DNA from: Paraburkholderia ribeironis
Lineage (GTDB): Bacteria; Pseudomonadota; Gammaproteobacteria; Burkholderiales; Burkholderiaceae
Assembly: GCF_900019265.1 (NCBI RefSeq)
Contig: NZ_CYGX02000042.1
Coordinates: 50,452 to 114,451, forward strand
Length of the DNA: 64,000 bases
Direction of reading: 5' to 3'
The position numbers and the translations under genes were made by a program. Each line of letters opens with the position of its first letter. Within the stretch, counting starts at the first letter, position 1. Below, piece by piece: positions 8,251 to 17,103 of this stretch. The notes beneath the pieces were generated by a model. The model was not told the origin of the DNA. It saw nothing but the letters and a program-made list of their open reading frames with translations, and did not search any database.

Positions 8251-9951
8251 GTGTCACATCGACGAATCAAATCAGCATTGCGCATGCTGTGCTCGGGCGC
8301 TCCCGGTCTCGTTCTTGGCCTCGTGACCGCCACCGCGTGCGCCGCGCCTCTCCAGGCAGTCGCGGTCAGCCAGCCGGAACCGGGCAACGTCACGGTGACG
8401 GTGCGCGCGCCGGGCGCGGTGCCCTCGGCTGACGCCTTCACCTTGCAATTGCCGGGTGCGGACACGGCGCCGACCAGGGTTGCGGCGCAGTCCGTCGAAG
8501 CGGTCAAGGCGCTGCCGCCCGATCTCGCCACCGCAGTCCTGCTGTGCGTGGACCGCAGCGGCTCGATGCATTCGGCAGTGCCGGCGATCAAGGCCGCGCT
8601 GAAGGATGTACTCGCCCGGCCGCGCCCGGACCTGCGCATCGCGTTGATGTCGTTCGGCTCCGATACGCCCGCGCCGACGCCTTTTTACAGCGAGTCCACG
8701 CCCGTCATCCAAGCCGTCGACGCGATCCGAGCCGAGACCGGACGCGACGGCAAGACACGCCTTTACGACGCGCTCAACATCGGCATGTCGGCGCTCGCCA
8801 ATGCGCCGCTACGAGGGCCGAAGCGTCTTATCGTCATCACCGACGGCAAGGACGAAGGCAGCCAGACGCGCTTCGATGTGCTCTCAGTGCTCCTGAAGGG
8901 ACGCGGCCAGCCGATGGATGCGATCGCGTTCGGGCAATCGGCGCAAAACGCATCGTCAAGACTCGCGACGCTCGCGAGCAAGAGCAGCGGCGCGTTCGTG
9001 CTCGCGACGAGTCCATCGAGTCTCGCCGAAGCGCTGCGCGACGATCTCGGCACCGCGCCTGCGCCGGCCTACGAGGTCAGATTTCACTACGATGCGGCGC
9101 CGGGCGTGCCACCGCTGCAATCGGCCCAACTCGTCTACGCGGCAGGCGCAGGCGCGCCGCCCGCGCTGATATCGATTCGCGCCGGGCTTGCCGCACCCGC
9201 GCCGGCCGCCACTCGAGCGTCGCCGTCGTCGGCCGCGATTCGACCGTCACCGTCGCCGGTCGTTGCGTCGGCGGTTGCGTCGGCCGTTGCGTCGGCCGTT
9301 GCGTCGGCCGAGCAAGCCGCGCCCGCGAGCGTGCGCGAGGCAGCGTCGAAGACGGAATCCGCGAACCCGACATCCTCCACGAGCGGGAGCTTCATCACGA
9401 TCGGCTCGGTCAAGATCGACGTCAAGATCGGCTTCAGTGTGCTGGTCGGGCTGGCGACGGCGCTTTCCGTTCTCGCCTACGCGCTGCGCAGGAAGCGCAC
9501 CCGCGTGCCGCCGCCCGACGAACCGCGTGCGCCGGAGCCGAAGCAGCAACGCCAGGCCACCCGCATCGGCGCGATGTTTCCGTCGCCCTCGCCCGGCCGT
9601 CCCGCCGCGCTGCTCGTCAACGAAGGCTCGCGGCGCGCGAGCAGTTCGTATGCGATCGAAAAGCCCAATGTGCGCATCGGCGCGGACGAAGCGAACGATC
9701 TCGTCATGCGCGATTACTACGTGTCGCGCAAGCACGCCAACATCCGCTTCGAGTCGGGGACGCTCTATCTCAGCGATCTCGGCTCGAGCAACGGCACGTT
9801 TCTCAACGGCGAGCGTGTGTCGCGGGTGATGACGCTCAATCCCGGCGACAGGATCCGCTTTGGCCACACGACCTGGGAAGTGCTGCGCGCCGACGATGCG
9901 AGAAATCAGCCTCGAAACTCGGGCGAGAGAGTCGAGCGGCCGGTGCCGTGA
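8251..9951 (+). CDS. vWA domain protein with transmembrane segment and C-terminal FHA domain
   Basis: A 566-residue protein. A signal peptide (residues 1-31, ending TATACAA) is followed by a von Willebrand A domain at about 95-270 with the metal-binding start DRSGS at 101-105. A Pro/Ala/Ser linker contains 12-base repeats, one transmembrane helix lies at about 391-412 followed by RRKR, and an FHA domain at about 472-545 shows RIGADEANDLVMRDYYVSRKHANI and SSNGTFLNG. The vWA domain would be periplasmic and the FHA domain cytoplasmic, ready to bind phosphothreonine made by the kinases downstream. The GTG at 8251 is chosen because GGAGG lies four bases before it and it gives a proper signal peptide; an in-frame TTG at 8200 is the alternative. 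First gene of the signalling operon. Confidence 0.88.
   Translation: MSHRRIKSALRMLCSGAPGLVLGLVTATACAAPLQAVAVSQPEPGNVTVTVRAPGAVPSADAFTLQLPGADTAPTRVAAQSVEAVKALPPDLATAVLLCVDRSGSMHSAVPAIKAALKDVLARPRPDLRIALMSFGSDTPAPTPFYSESTPVIQAVDAIRAETGRDGKTRLYDALNIGMSALANAPLRGPKRLIVITDGKDEGSQTRFDVLSVLLKGRGQPMDAIAFGQSAQNASSRLATLASKSSGAFVLATSPSSLAEALRDDLGTAPAPAYEVRFHYDAAPGVPPLQSAQLVYAAGAGAPPALISIRAGLAAPAPAATRASPSSAAIRPSPSPVVASAVASAVASAVASAEQAAPASVREAASKTESANPTSSTSGSFITIGSVKIDVKIGFSVLVGLATALSVLAYALRRKRTRVPPPDEPRAPEPKQQRQATRIGAMFPSPSPGRPAALLVNEGSRRASSSYAIEKPNVRIGADEANDLVMRDYYVSRKHANIRFESGTLYLSDLGSSNGTFLNGERVSRVMTLNPGDRIRFGHTTWEVLRADDARNQPRNSGERVERPVP
9262..9309 (+). repeat. 12-bp tandem repeat (four units) in the vWA-FHA linker
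   Basis: Four copies of GTTGCGTCGGCC (first copy ends GCG) lie head to tail and encode a run of Val-Ala-Ser-Ala units in the periplasmic linker. The period is a multiple of three, so copy-number change by slippage would alter linker length without breaking the frame. Confidence 0.9.
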
Positions 9952-9971
9952 GCCGGATACGGGAGCAGGAC

Positions 9972-11519
9972 GTGCACGAAACGAGCGGGATCCACGGCGC
10001 TGATGCAGGCGCTGATGCAAGCGCTGATGCAGGTCATGACGCGGGCGTGCAGGCGCGCGAGAGGCCGCGCGTGACGAGTACCCACGCGCGGCGGTGGTCG
10101 GTCGGGCAGCGCTCGGAGACGGGCTACGTGCGCAGCGAGAACCAGGATCGCATGAGCTGGATCCGCACGAGCGCCGCCGACGTGTTCGTGGTCTCCGACG
10201 GCATGGGTGGTCATGCCGGTGGCGCGACCGCAGCGACGCTCACCGTGCAGGTGCTGCAGGACGAGTTGCAAGCGCTGGACTCACTCGCGCAGGCGGATCA
10301 GGCGCTCGTACGCGCGCTGCAGACGGCCAACGCGGCGGTGCACGCACGCGGCCAGACGCCGAATCCGGCGCTCGCGGGCATGGGTGCGACTGCCGTCGTA
10401 TTGCTCGCGGCGGGCGAGCGGATCATGCTCGCGCACGTCGGCGACAGCCGTGCGTATCGACTCGACCGGCACGGCGTGCTGCATCGGCTGACGAAGGATC
10501 ACAGCGTCGTGCAGCGGATGGTCGATGCCGGCACGCTCAGCAGCCGCGACGCCGAGCATCATCCGGACGCGAGCCTGCTGGAGCGCGCGCTGGGGCAGGC
10601 GCCACACGTGACGGTCGACGTGAGTGGCTGGATCACGGTGCGGCGCGGCGAGCTCTGCATGCTGTGCTCGGATGGACTATGCGGCTATGTCGACGACCAC
10701 GCGATCGCGTCGGCAATGCGCGAAGGCGGCGCGCCGCAGACGATTGCCGATCGGCTAGTGCTGCTCGCGCTACATGCTGGTGGGGAGGACAACGTGACAG
10801 TGCAGGTGCTTCGCTGCGGCGAGGAGCATCGGGCGAACTGGCGGCGCTGGATCGGGCGTGGCGCGCTCGCGGCGCTTTGCGCGGCGGCGGCCGCAATGGT
10901 ATGGAGCGGGTGGCTGGGATTCAGTGCCGGCCGGGACGACACAGCCGGCGGCCCGGTGCAGGCAGCGGGGACGGCCGCGGCGCGAGCCGGCCGGTTCGTG
11001 ACTGCTCCAGCGGCAAGCGCCGCCGCCTCGCGCGATGCATCAATCGCCGCGCTCGAGCGTGCGCGGCAAGCGATCGCCGAGCGCTTCCTTCACGAAGACG
11101 CGCTGTTGATGCAGAAACTCGATGCGCTGCTCAAAGAGCGTGATGCGGCGCGTGGTGACGCCGCAGCCGCAGCCGCAGCTTCGGGCGCTTTGGTGCCCGC
11201 GAAAGTGGCGAGCGAAGCGCATGAAGTGAGCGCTGCGGGCGCGCGCAATGCGGCAGTCGCAGCCAACGCCGTGCAAGGCGTGAACCCGACGCTGGGAGCA
11301 AGCGCATCGAGGGCATCGAACGACACTTCGACGACCAGGGCGCAATCCAACACCACTCGCCACCCCGCCGCGGCCATCGCGCACAAGCCCCCGGCGAAAC
11401 GCGCGCAGCGCCCCACGCCGAGGGCCGTCGCGCAAGAGCAGCCCGCGAGCGCCGCCAATGCCTCAAACGAACCGCAATCCGCCGACAGCGACGGCCAGAC
11501 AGTGGAGATCAAGCAATGA
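9972..11519 (+). CDS. PP2C-family Ser/Thr protein phosphatase, membrane anchored
   Basis: A 515-residue protein. After a short Ala/Asp-rich N-terminus encoded by 12-base repeats, the PP2C domain runs from about residue 40 to 280, with metal-binding and core motifs RSENQDRM, VFVVSDGMGGHAGG, LAHVGDSRAYRL, LTKDHSVVQ, LCSDGL and GGEDNVTV. A transmembrane helix follows at about 296-318. The remaining ~190 residues are Ala-rich with a short predicted coiled coil and would be periplasmic. It should reverse the phosphorylation made by the two kinases downstream, as PppA does in type VI secretion. The start is a GTG at 9972 with GGGAG upstream; the frame is open much further upstream but overlaps the vWA-FHA gene out of frame. 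It overlaps the next gene by four bases. Confidence 0.92.
   Translation: MHETSGIHGADAGADASADAGHDAGVQARERPRVTSTHARRWSVGQRSETGYVRSENQDRMSWIRTSAADVFVVSDGMGGHAGGATAATLTVQVLQDELQALDSLAQADQALVRALQTANAAVHARGQTPNPALAGMGATAVVLLAAGERIMLAHVGDSRAYRLDRHGVLHRLTKDHSVVQRMVDAGTLSSRDAEHHPDASLLERALGQAPHVTVDVSGWITVRRGELCMLCSDGLCGYVDDHAIASAMREGGAPQTIADRLVLLALHAGGEDNVTVQVLRCGEEHRANWRRWIGRGALAALCAAAAAMVWSGWLGFSAGRDDTAGGPVQAAGTAAARAGRFVTAPAASAAASRDASIAALERARQAIAERFLHEDALLMQKLDALLKERDAARGDAAAAAAASGALVPAKVASEAHEVSAAGARNAAVAANAVQGVNPTLGASASRASNDTSTTRAQSNTTRHPAAAIAHKPPAKRAQRPTPRAVAQEQPASAANASNEPQSADSDGQTVEIKQ
9999..10034 (+). repeat. 12-bp tandem repeat (three units) at the PP2C N-terminus
   Basis: Three copies of GCTGATGCAGGC with single-base changes encode Ala-Asp-Ala-Gly-like units. 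It is a second in-frame 12-base repeat in the same operon. Confidence 0.8.
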
Positions 11520-12340
11520 GCAACAAGTCAATCAAGGACATCGTCGGTCTGTTCCGGGGTGGCAAAGGCTCGTCGTCCACGGGCGGCAGCGGCTCCGAAA
11601 CCGTGTGCCCGAAAGGACATCCGATGGACCCGAGTTGGACGCACTGTCCGCGCTGCGAAGCGGAGAGCCGAGCCAATGAACCCTCGGGCGCAACGTCTTC
11701 CCACCATTCCTTCGACGATCCCGACACCAGGAGCCCCACCATGTCATCGCGCCAACACACCGTCGTCCCCGGCGGCACCTCGTCCGACGCATCCGCCACC
11801 CGGCAGGATAGCGGTTACGACAGCCCGTCCCACGGCTCATCCGCGAGCACGCGCCGCTCGTCGCGCCGCAAGATCACCGGCGTGCTCGTGACCTTCACCT
11901 GGGAGCATCAAGGCGACCTCTTCGTGCTCTACGAAGGCCGCAACGTGATTGGCACGGGCACTGTGGAAAGCGAAGGCGGACGGCCCTGCGACGTGCTGCT
12001 CACAGTCGACGCGACCATGTCCAACGAGCACGCCGTGATCCTCTGCCGCGCGGGCCGCCACGAGTTGTTCGACAGCCGCAGCACCAACGGAACTTACGCC
12101 GATGACCAGTTCGTCGAAAGTGCGGGCGTGATGCTGCGCGACGGCGCGCGTATCAAGACCGGCGAGACGGTATGGCTGTTCCGCAAGATCGAGTCCGACG
12201 ACGCGCCCGCGCATCAGGGCCACGTCCGCAACGAAGGCCACGAAGACCATCGCCGCGAGGAGGCGCCTCGCCAGGCTTCCGAATGGAACGAGCCGCGCGA
12301 CCCGCATCGGCCGTCGCGTGACGATTCGCGCATCGGCTAG
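11516..12340 (+). CDS. Zinc-ribbon and FHA domain protein
   Basis: A 274-residue soluble protein. Near the N-terminus it carries CPKGHPMDPSWTHCPRC (Cys31, Cys44, Cys47 with a possible His35), a zinc-ribbon-like knuckle. A Ser/Thr-rich stretch (residues 55-120) offers many possible phosphorylation sites. An FHA domain lies at about 125-225, with NVIGTG, MSNEHAVILCRAGRHELFDSRSTNGTY and TGETVWLFRKI. The C-terminal tail is charged. It is coupled by an ATGA overlap to the phosphatase gene and sits eight bases before the kinase gene. In the threonine-phosphorylation pathway of type VI secretion, an FHA protein is the kinase substrate; the same role is inferred here. Confidence 0.87.
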   Translation: MSNKSIKDIVGLFRGGKGSSSTGGSGSETVCPKGHPMDPSWTHCPRCEAESRANEPSGATSSHHSFDDPDTRSPTMSSRQHTVVPGGTSSDASATRQDSGYDSPSHGSSASTRRSSRRKITGVLVTFTWEHQGDLFVLYEGRNVIGTGTVESEGGRPCDVLLTVDATMSNEHAVILCRAGRHELFDSRSTNGTYADDQFVESAGVMLRDGARIKTGETVWLFRKIESDDAPAHQGHVRNEGHEDHRREEAPRQASEWNEPRDPHRPSRDDSRIG

Positions 12341-12348
12341 GCACGGTC

Positions 12349-13320
12349 ATGAGCTTTCGCCAGGGACAACGCGTCGGCCCTTATGTGATCGAGCGCAAGC
12401 TCGGCGCGGGCGGCATGGCGAGCGTCTGGCTCGCGTACGACGAGAAGCGCGCGCAAAACGTCGCCATCAAGATCATGGCCGATGCGATCGACGCGCAAAG
12501 CCAGCTCACCGCGCGCTTCCTCGACGAGATCCGCCATCACGCGCTGCTGCGTCATCCGGGCATCGTGACCGTGCTCGACGTATTCAGCGTCGGCGGGCAG
12601 CCGTGCCTCGTGATGGATCTCGCGCCCGGCGGCTCGCTTGCATCGCTGCTCGACGAGCGCGACGGCCGGCGCCTGCCGGTTGACGAAGCGCTGCCGCTCA
12701 TCGGCGAAGTACTCGACGCGCTCGACTATGCGCATCGACAGGGCATGGTGCATCGGGACGTGAAGCCGTCGAACGTATTGCTCGATGCCTCAAAGCGGCA
12801 CGCGCTGCTGTCGGACTTCGGCATCGCGCTGGCGGCGGGCGAGCGAAGGCGCACGCGTGCGGGGCAATCGGTCGGCACCACTGCGTACATGAGTCCGGAG
12901 CAGATTCGAGCGACCGGCACGATCGACTTTCGCTCGGACGTGTACAGCGTTGGCTGCGTGCTCTACGAACTGCTCACCGGCCGGCCGCCCTTCGTCGCCG
13001 ATGGCGCCGACGCGTCCAAAACCGACGACGCCACCGCCCGCGCCGAAGTGCTCGGCATGCACATGACGAAAAAGCCCGTGCCGCCGCATCGCCGCGTGCT
13101 CACGATTCCGCATCACGTGAGCGAGCTGATCATGCGCGCGCTCGAAAAGGATCCCGCGCACCGCGTGCCGGGCTGCGCCGAGTTCAAGCGGCTTCTGAAC
13201 GCGCCCACCAACTGGCGCAGCCGCGTGCCGGACTGGCTGCGCTCGCCGATCGGCATCGCGGCGGCGATCGCGTTCGCAGCGGCGGCCGTGCTGGGCGCGA
13301 TGGCCGTCATGAGCTCATGA
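12349..13320 (+). CDS. Ser/Thr protein kinase with C-terminal membrane anchor
   Basis: A 323-residue Hanks-type kinase. The glycine loop is LGAGGMASVWLA (residues 19-29), the ATP lysine is Lys41 (VAIK), the catalytic loop is HRDVKPSNVLL from His135 (Asp137), the metal site is DFGIA from Asp156, and the activation segment ends TTAYMSPEQI, with threonines suited to autophosphorylation. A single hydrophobic helix occupies the last ~25 residues, anchoring the kinase with the catalytic domain in the cytoplasm and almost no periplasmic part. All key residues are intact, so it should be active. Confidence 0.93.
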   Translation: MSFRQGQRVGPYVIERKLGAGGMASVWLAYDEKRAQNVAIKIMADAIDAQSQLTARFLDEIRHHALLRHPGIVTVLDVFSVGGQPCLVMDLAPGGSLASLLDERDGRRLPVDEALPLIGEVLDALDYAHRQGMVHRDVKPSNVLLDASKRHALLSDFGIALAAGERRRTRAGQSVGTTAYMSPEQIRATGTIDFRSDVYSVGCVLYELLTGRPPFVADGADASKTDDATARAEVLGMHMTKKPVPPHRRVLTIPHHVSELIMRALEKDPAHRVPGCAEFKRLLNAPTNWRSRVPDWLRSPIGIAAAIAFAAAAVLGAMAVMSS

Positions 13321-13397
13321 GGGTCGGCAACAGCGCGATGTGCGCACGCCAATGAATCAGGATTGCCAATCAATTGCAACACACACAGGAGGACATG

Positions 13398-14015
13398 ATG
13401 ATCAAACCGTTCAGCATTATTTTACTGAGCGCAATCAGCGCGGGATGTGCCACCACCGAGCAGACCGCGGCGCTCGAATGCGGCGCAGGCGGCGCGGGCG
13501 CGGCGTTTCTCATCTGCAAGCTCGCGGGCGGCAGCGACGCGCACTGCGTGGCGGCGGGCGGTGGCGTCGGTGCAATCAGCGCTGCGGGCTGCTACGCGTG
13601 GTCCTCGAAATTGAAGAAGGAGCGCGATGCGCTCGCGGGCCACGAGAACGATCTCGATGCGCGGCTCACCTATGTGCGCAATGTGAACGCGACCATGTCG
13701 GAATACAACGAAAAGCTCAGGAAGCAGGTCGCGGATCTCTCTCGGCATTCGTCCGCCACCACGCAGCAGATCAGTCAAACAAGCGGCGAACAGACGCAGC
13801 TCACCAATCAACGCAAGCAGATCAACGCAGCGCTCAACGACGCGAAAAGCAGCATCGACGAACAGCAAAAAGCGCTCGCCGACATGCACGCGTTCCAGGC
13901 ACAGCATGCGAGCACATCGCCAAGTCTCGCGGCGGAAATCAAGCGCGAGGAAGCGATCCTGGAGGAAACGCAGCGCCAGGCCAACGCGCTCGCGAATCTG
14001 CGGCAGAACGTCTGA
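13398..14015 (+). CDS. Coiled-coil lipoprotein of the signalling operon
   Basis: A 205-residue protein beginning MIKPFSIILLSAISAGCATT, a lipoprotein signal with Cys17 as the acylation site. A glycine-rich hydrophobic segment (residues 30-65) follows, then about 130 residues of charged helix with heptad character. No named family is recognised. The ATG at 13398 is preferred over 13395 because the AGGAGG at 13387-13392 is better spaced. A 77-base gap separates it from the kinase gene. It may be a periplasmic partner of the membrane kinases or a cell-envelope tether; this is inference. Confidence 0.75.
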   Translation: MIKPFSIILLSAISAGCATTEQTAALECGAGGAGAAFLICKLAGGSDAHCVAAGGGVGAISAAGCYAWSSKLKKERDALAGHENDLDARLTYVRNVNATMSEYNEKLRKQVADLSRHSSATTQQISQTSGEQTQLTNQRKQINAALNDAKSSIDEQQKALADMHAFQAQHASTSPSLAAEIKREEAILEETQRQANALANLRQNV

Positions 14016-14037
14016 GGCGCTTTCATCGATGGTTATC

Positions 14038-14541
14038 ATGAGACACACGATCATGAATCGCTTCATTGCTTCACTCGGTTGCGTGTTCGTCTGCGCGACG
14101 TGGGGCTGCACGATCGCCGGGCAGTACAAGGACATCCACGCGACCGAAGACCGGGTCACCGTCAAGACGGAACAGCTCCAGCAGGAGGTAGGGACGCATT
14201 CGCAGCTTCAGGCGAAGATGAAGAAGCTAAGCGACGATCTCGCCGACGAGATGCTGACGAGCGCTCAGCTCGACGCGCGCCTTGAAGCGCTGCAAAAGCA
14301 AAACCAGCAGCTGGCCACTGACAACGAGAACAAGCGCAGGCAACGCGACGCGCTGACGAAGGAGCTCGCGGACTATCGCGCGCAGGTTGCCGCGATCAAC
14401 GCAAACAATGCGGCGATCAAGGCGAACACTGCGGCGACGGGTGCAAGGACGCAGGCGGCACAAGAAGCCCAGCAAAGGCAGCTGGATGAACTGAAGCAAC
14501 GCATCCGCACGCGCCTGCTCGCCCTTGCGCAAGGCGGCTGA
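14038..14541 (+). CDS. Second small coiled-coil lipoprotein
   Basis: About 167 residues. Several ATGs (14029, 14038, 14053) precede a signal sequence MNRFIASLGCVFVCATWGC with a plausible but imperfect lipobox. The mature part is almost entirely charged coiled coil (QLQQEVGTHSQLQAKMKKL and onward), ending in an Ala/Asn/Gln-rich helix. It follows the preceding coiled-coil lipoprotein by 22 bases and seems to be its functional partner or a diverged relative. No family is recognised. Confidence 0.7.
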   Translation: MRHTIMNRFIASLGCVFVCATWGCTIAGQYKDIHATEDRVTVKTEQLQQEVGTHSQLQAKMKKLSDDLADEMLTSAQLDARLEALQKQNQQLATDNENKRRQRDALTKELADYRAQVAAINANNAAIKANTAATGARTQAAQEAQQRQLDELKQRIRTRLLALAQGG

Positions 14542-14563
14542 ACAGGCGGCGTGCGTTCGAGCA

Positions 14564-15694
14564 ATGAACACGACAACGCTCCTCGCCCTGCCCTTCGCGC
14601 TCGTGTTGGGCGCATGCGGCCCGGGCCGCGACAAGCCCATCGCGAGCACGGCCTCGCCCGCCAGTTCGCCGGATACGCTCGCGAACGCAACGCGTCTGTA
14701 TGACGACGCGCTCAACGTGATCGCGGCCCGCTTTCTCTATGCGCCGGCCGATCCGCAGCGGGTGGCGCAGGATGCGTTGAACGCCTATCTGACCTCGCGC
14801 GATCCCTGGTCGGGCCGTCTCACCCGCGACGAATACGCGCGCTACCGCGCCGTGAACGACGGCGGCTTTGGCGGCATCGATATGGAGTTGGAGCGGCTGC
14901 ACGACGGCGACACGCTTTGCTATCCCGAGCCGCTCGGCCCGGCCGCAAAGGCGGGCATCCGCGCGGGCGAGACGCTCGTTTCCATCGATGGCTCGGCGGT
15001 GCGCGGCAAGCCGCTCGCTCTTGTCGCCGCGCTCGCGACCGGTCGCGAGGGCACGCCGGTCGAGCTGGTCGTGGCGGGCGCGGACGGCGCGCGGCGGCCG
15101 GTGCGCGTGGTGCGCGCTCATATCGACCATCCGGACGTGACCGAGTCCGGCGAAAACGGCCTGCATGTGCTGAGGATCGCGCGCTTCACGACCAGCACGC
15201 GCAGTCTCGTCGCGGCAGCGATCAAGGGCTGGGACGCGAAAGAAGCCGTCGTCATCGACTTGCGCGGCTGCGGCGGCGGCAGCTTTTTCGCTGCGCTCGA
15301 CACCGCGATGCTCTTTCTCAAGGAAGGCGCACCGATCGTCACCGTCACCGAGCGTAGCGCTGCGCGCGCCTATGCGAGCACGCGCACGCCGGACTTCGGG
15401 CCGCGCCCGATCTACATCTGGCAGGACGCGCATACCGCGAGCGCCGCCGAAGTGCTGACGGGTGCACTCGTCGACAACGGTCTTGCTGTGTCGATCGGCG
15501 AGCCGAGCGCCGGCAAGGGCACGCGGCAGGATGTCGTGGAACTGGCTGACGGCTCGGCGCTGATCCTCACCACGGGCACGATGTCGACGCCGCGTGGCTT
15601 CGCCTTCGACAGCCGCGGCCTCGCGCCGACGCGCCCGCTTGCGCATTCCTCCGATACGGCGGCGTACGCACGCGCCACACCTGCGAGTCAATGA
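14564..15694 (+). CDS. S41-family (C-terminal processing) peptidase lipoprotein
   Basis: A 376-residue protein with a lipoprotein signal (MNTTTLLALPFALVLGAC). A PDZ-like domain at about 100-185 contains LGPAAKAGIRAGETLVSIDG. The S41 catalytic core follows: IDLRGCGGGSF, then Ser293 in TASAAE and Lys318 in AGKGTRQ; the 25-residue Ser-Lys spacing equals that of E. coli Tsp. It should cut proteins from the C-terminus side in the periplasm, attached to a membrane. It lies between the coiled-coil lipoproteins and the second kinase, with one base before the kinase ATG. A periplasmic protease in a kinase operon suggests signal processing, which is inference. Confidence 0.85.
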   Translation: MNTTTLLALPFALVLGACGPGRDKPIASTASPASSPDTLANATRLYDDALNVIAARFLYAPADPQRVAQDALNAYLTSRDPWSGRLTRDEYARYRAVNDGGFGGIDMELERLHDGDTLCYPEPLGPAAKAGIRAGETLVSIDGSAVRGKPLALVAALATGREGTPVELVVAGADGARRPVRVVRAHIDHPDVTESGENGLHVLRIARFTTSTRSLVAAAIKGWDAKEAVVIDLRGCGGGSFFAALDTAMLFLKEGAPIVTVTERSAARAYASTRTPDFGPRPIYIWQDAHTASAAEVLTGALVDNGLAVSIGEPSAGKGTRQDVVELADGSALILTTGTMSTPRGFAFDSRGLAPTRPLAHSSDTAAYARATPASQ

Positions 15695-15695
15695 C

Positions 15696-17057
15696 ATGTC
15701 CGACACCCGCGACACCCTCGACGCACGCGACGCCACTGACGCGAGCCTGATCGGCAGAACGATCCGCGACAAGTACGTCATGATCAGGCGGCTCGGCGAA
15801 GGCGGCATGGGCCGCGTTTACCTCGCCGAACTGGAGAAAGCACGGGCCCGCAAGTTCGCCGTCAAGCTGCTGCGCCCCGAACTCACCGGCGACGCGAGCT
15901 TCAGGCGGCGCTTTCACGACGAAGCGCAACATCAGGCCGGGCTCGATCACGAAAACATCGTCGAGATGGTCGATTACTTCGAGCTGAACGGCGACTACTA
16001 CCTCGTGCTCGACTATGTCGACGGCCAGCCGCTCTCCGACATGATCGAGGCGCAGCAAGGCAAGGGGCTACCCGAGAAGCAGGCGCTTTCGATCATCACG
16101 GGCGTGCTGAGCGGGCTCGACTGCGCGCATCAGAAAGGCATCGTGCATCGCGACGTCAAACCGTCGAACGTGCTCGTCGACGCGCGTGGGCGCGCACGCA
16201 TCACTGACTTCGGCATCGCCACCGATGCGCTCGGGCTGACGCGCACGCGCGGCGGACAGGTGATCGGTACGCCCGAGTACATGAGTCCCGAGCAGTTGAG
16301 CGGGCACGCCGCGATCGATCATCGCTCCGACGTGTTCTCGGCGGGCGTCATGCTCTATCAGATGCTCACCGGCCAATTGCCGTTCAACGGCGACTCGTTC
16401 CAGTCGATTCAGGCGCAGCAGGTATCGAGCCCTGTGCCCAATCCACGTTCGGTGAACCCGAAGATCCCGAAGCGGCTCGCGGAGATCGTTCGGCGCGCCA
16501 TGCAGAAAAGCCCCGCTGACCGCTTTCATGGCGGGCCGCAATTCATCGCGGCGATCGAGTCCTACCGACGGCGAGGCACGTGGAAATACGTGATGGTGTC
16601 GGCGTGCGTGCTGGCGGCGGCGGGCGTCTATGTCGCGCAGGCGACCGTCGTGAACATGCACGTCGTGCGCGAAGCGGTTCATACGGCGGCGCACGACTAC
16701 AACATCCTGTGCCGCGAACAGCAGCTCAAAGTGAAGAACCAGAACGGCAAGGCCATCTCGGACAAGGCCGGCGAGTCGGACCTCTCCGAGACCTTCACGA
16801 GAAACATCAGGCGCAACGACCAGAACATGCGCCGCGGCGCACGCGAGTACGGCGACGTGTTCGAGAAGATGACCCAAATTAACCAGTGGACCGTGCGGCA
16901 TGCGTTGAACGAGGTTGACCCAGTGCCGGACATGGCGCCCGTTCGCCAGGCCGTGGCGGCCGATTACGATGCGTACACGGCGCACGGCGCCCGGCCCACC
17001 GTCGACACGATGCTACCGCGCTGTCAAGCGCTGGGTTACGACTGGAAAGACCAGTGA
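15696..17057 (+). CDS. Transmembrane Ser/Thr protein kinase with periplasmic domain
   Basis: A 453-residue Hanks-type kinase. Motifs are LGEGGMGRVYLAE, Lys57 (AVKLL), HRDVKPSN from His151 (Asp153), ITDFGIA, and GTPEYMSPEQL. A transmembrane helix lies at about 298-320, followed by about 130 residues outside the cytoplasm, with two cysteines and a mostly helical look but no known sensor domain. Unlike the first kinase, this one could read a periplasmic signal. It starts one base after the protease stop. Two kinases, one phosphatase and two FHA proteins in one operon form a complete switch. Confidence 0.93.
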   Translation: MSDTRDTLDARDATDASLIGRTIRDKYVMIRRLGEGGMGRVYLAELEKARARKFAVKLLRPELTGDASFRRRFHDEAQHQAGLDHENIVEMVDYFELNGDYYLVLDYVDGQPLSDMIEAQQGKGLPEKQALSIITGVLSGLDCAHQKGIVHRDVKPSNVLVDARGRARITDFGIATDALGLTRTRGGQVIGTPEYMSPEQLSGHAAIDHRSDVFSAGVMLYQMLTGQLPFNGDSFQSIQAQQVSSPVPNPRSVNPKIPKRLAEIVRRAMQKSPADRFHGGPQFIAAIESYRRRGTWKYVMVSACVLAAAGVYVAQATVVNMHVVREAVHTAAHDYNILCREQQLKVKNQNGKAISDKAGESDLSETFTRNIRRNDQNMRRGAREYGDVFEKMTQINQWTVRHALNEVDPVPDMAPVRQAVAADYDAYTAHGARPTVDTMLPRCQALGYDWKDQ

Positions 17058-17103
17058 CGAAGCATGCTGCGATGACGAGGTCATCGCGAAGGAGAACCGG
17101 ATC

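Noticed and set aside
8544..9971. Upstream extension of the PP2C gene over the vWA-FHA gene
   Set aside because: The frame is open but the encoded residues are Arg-rich and unlike any domain; the GTG at 9972 with GGGAG gives a normal protein.
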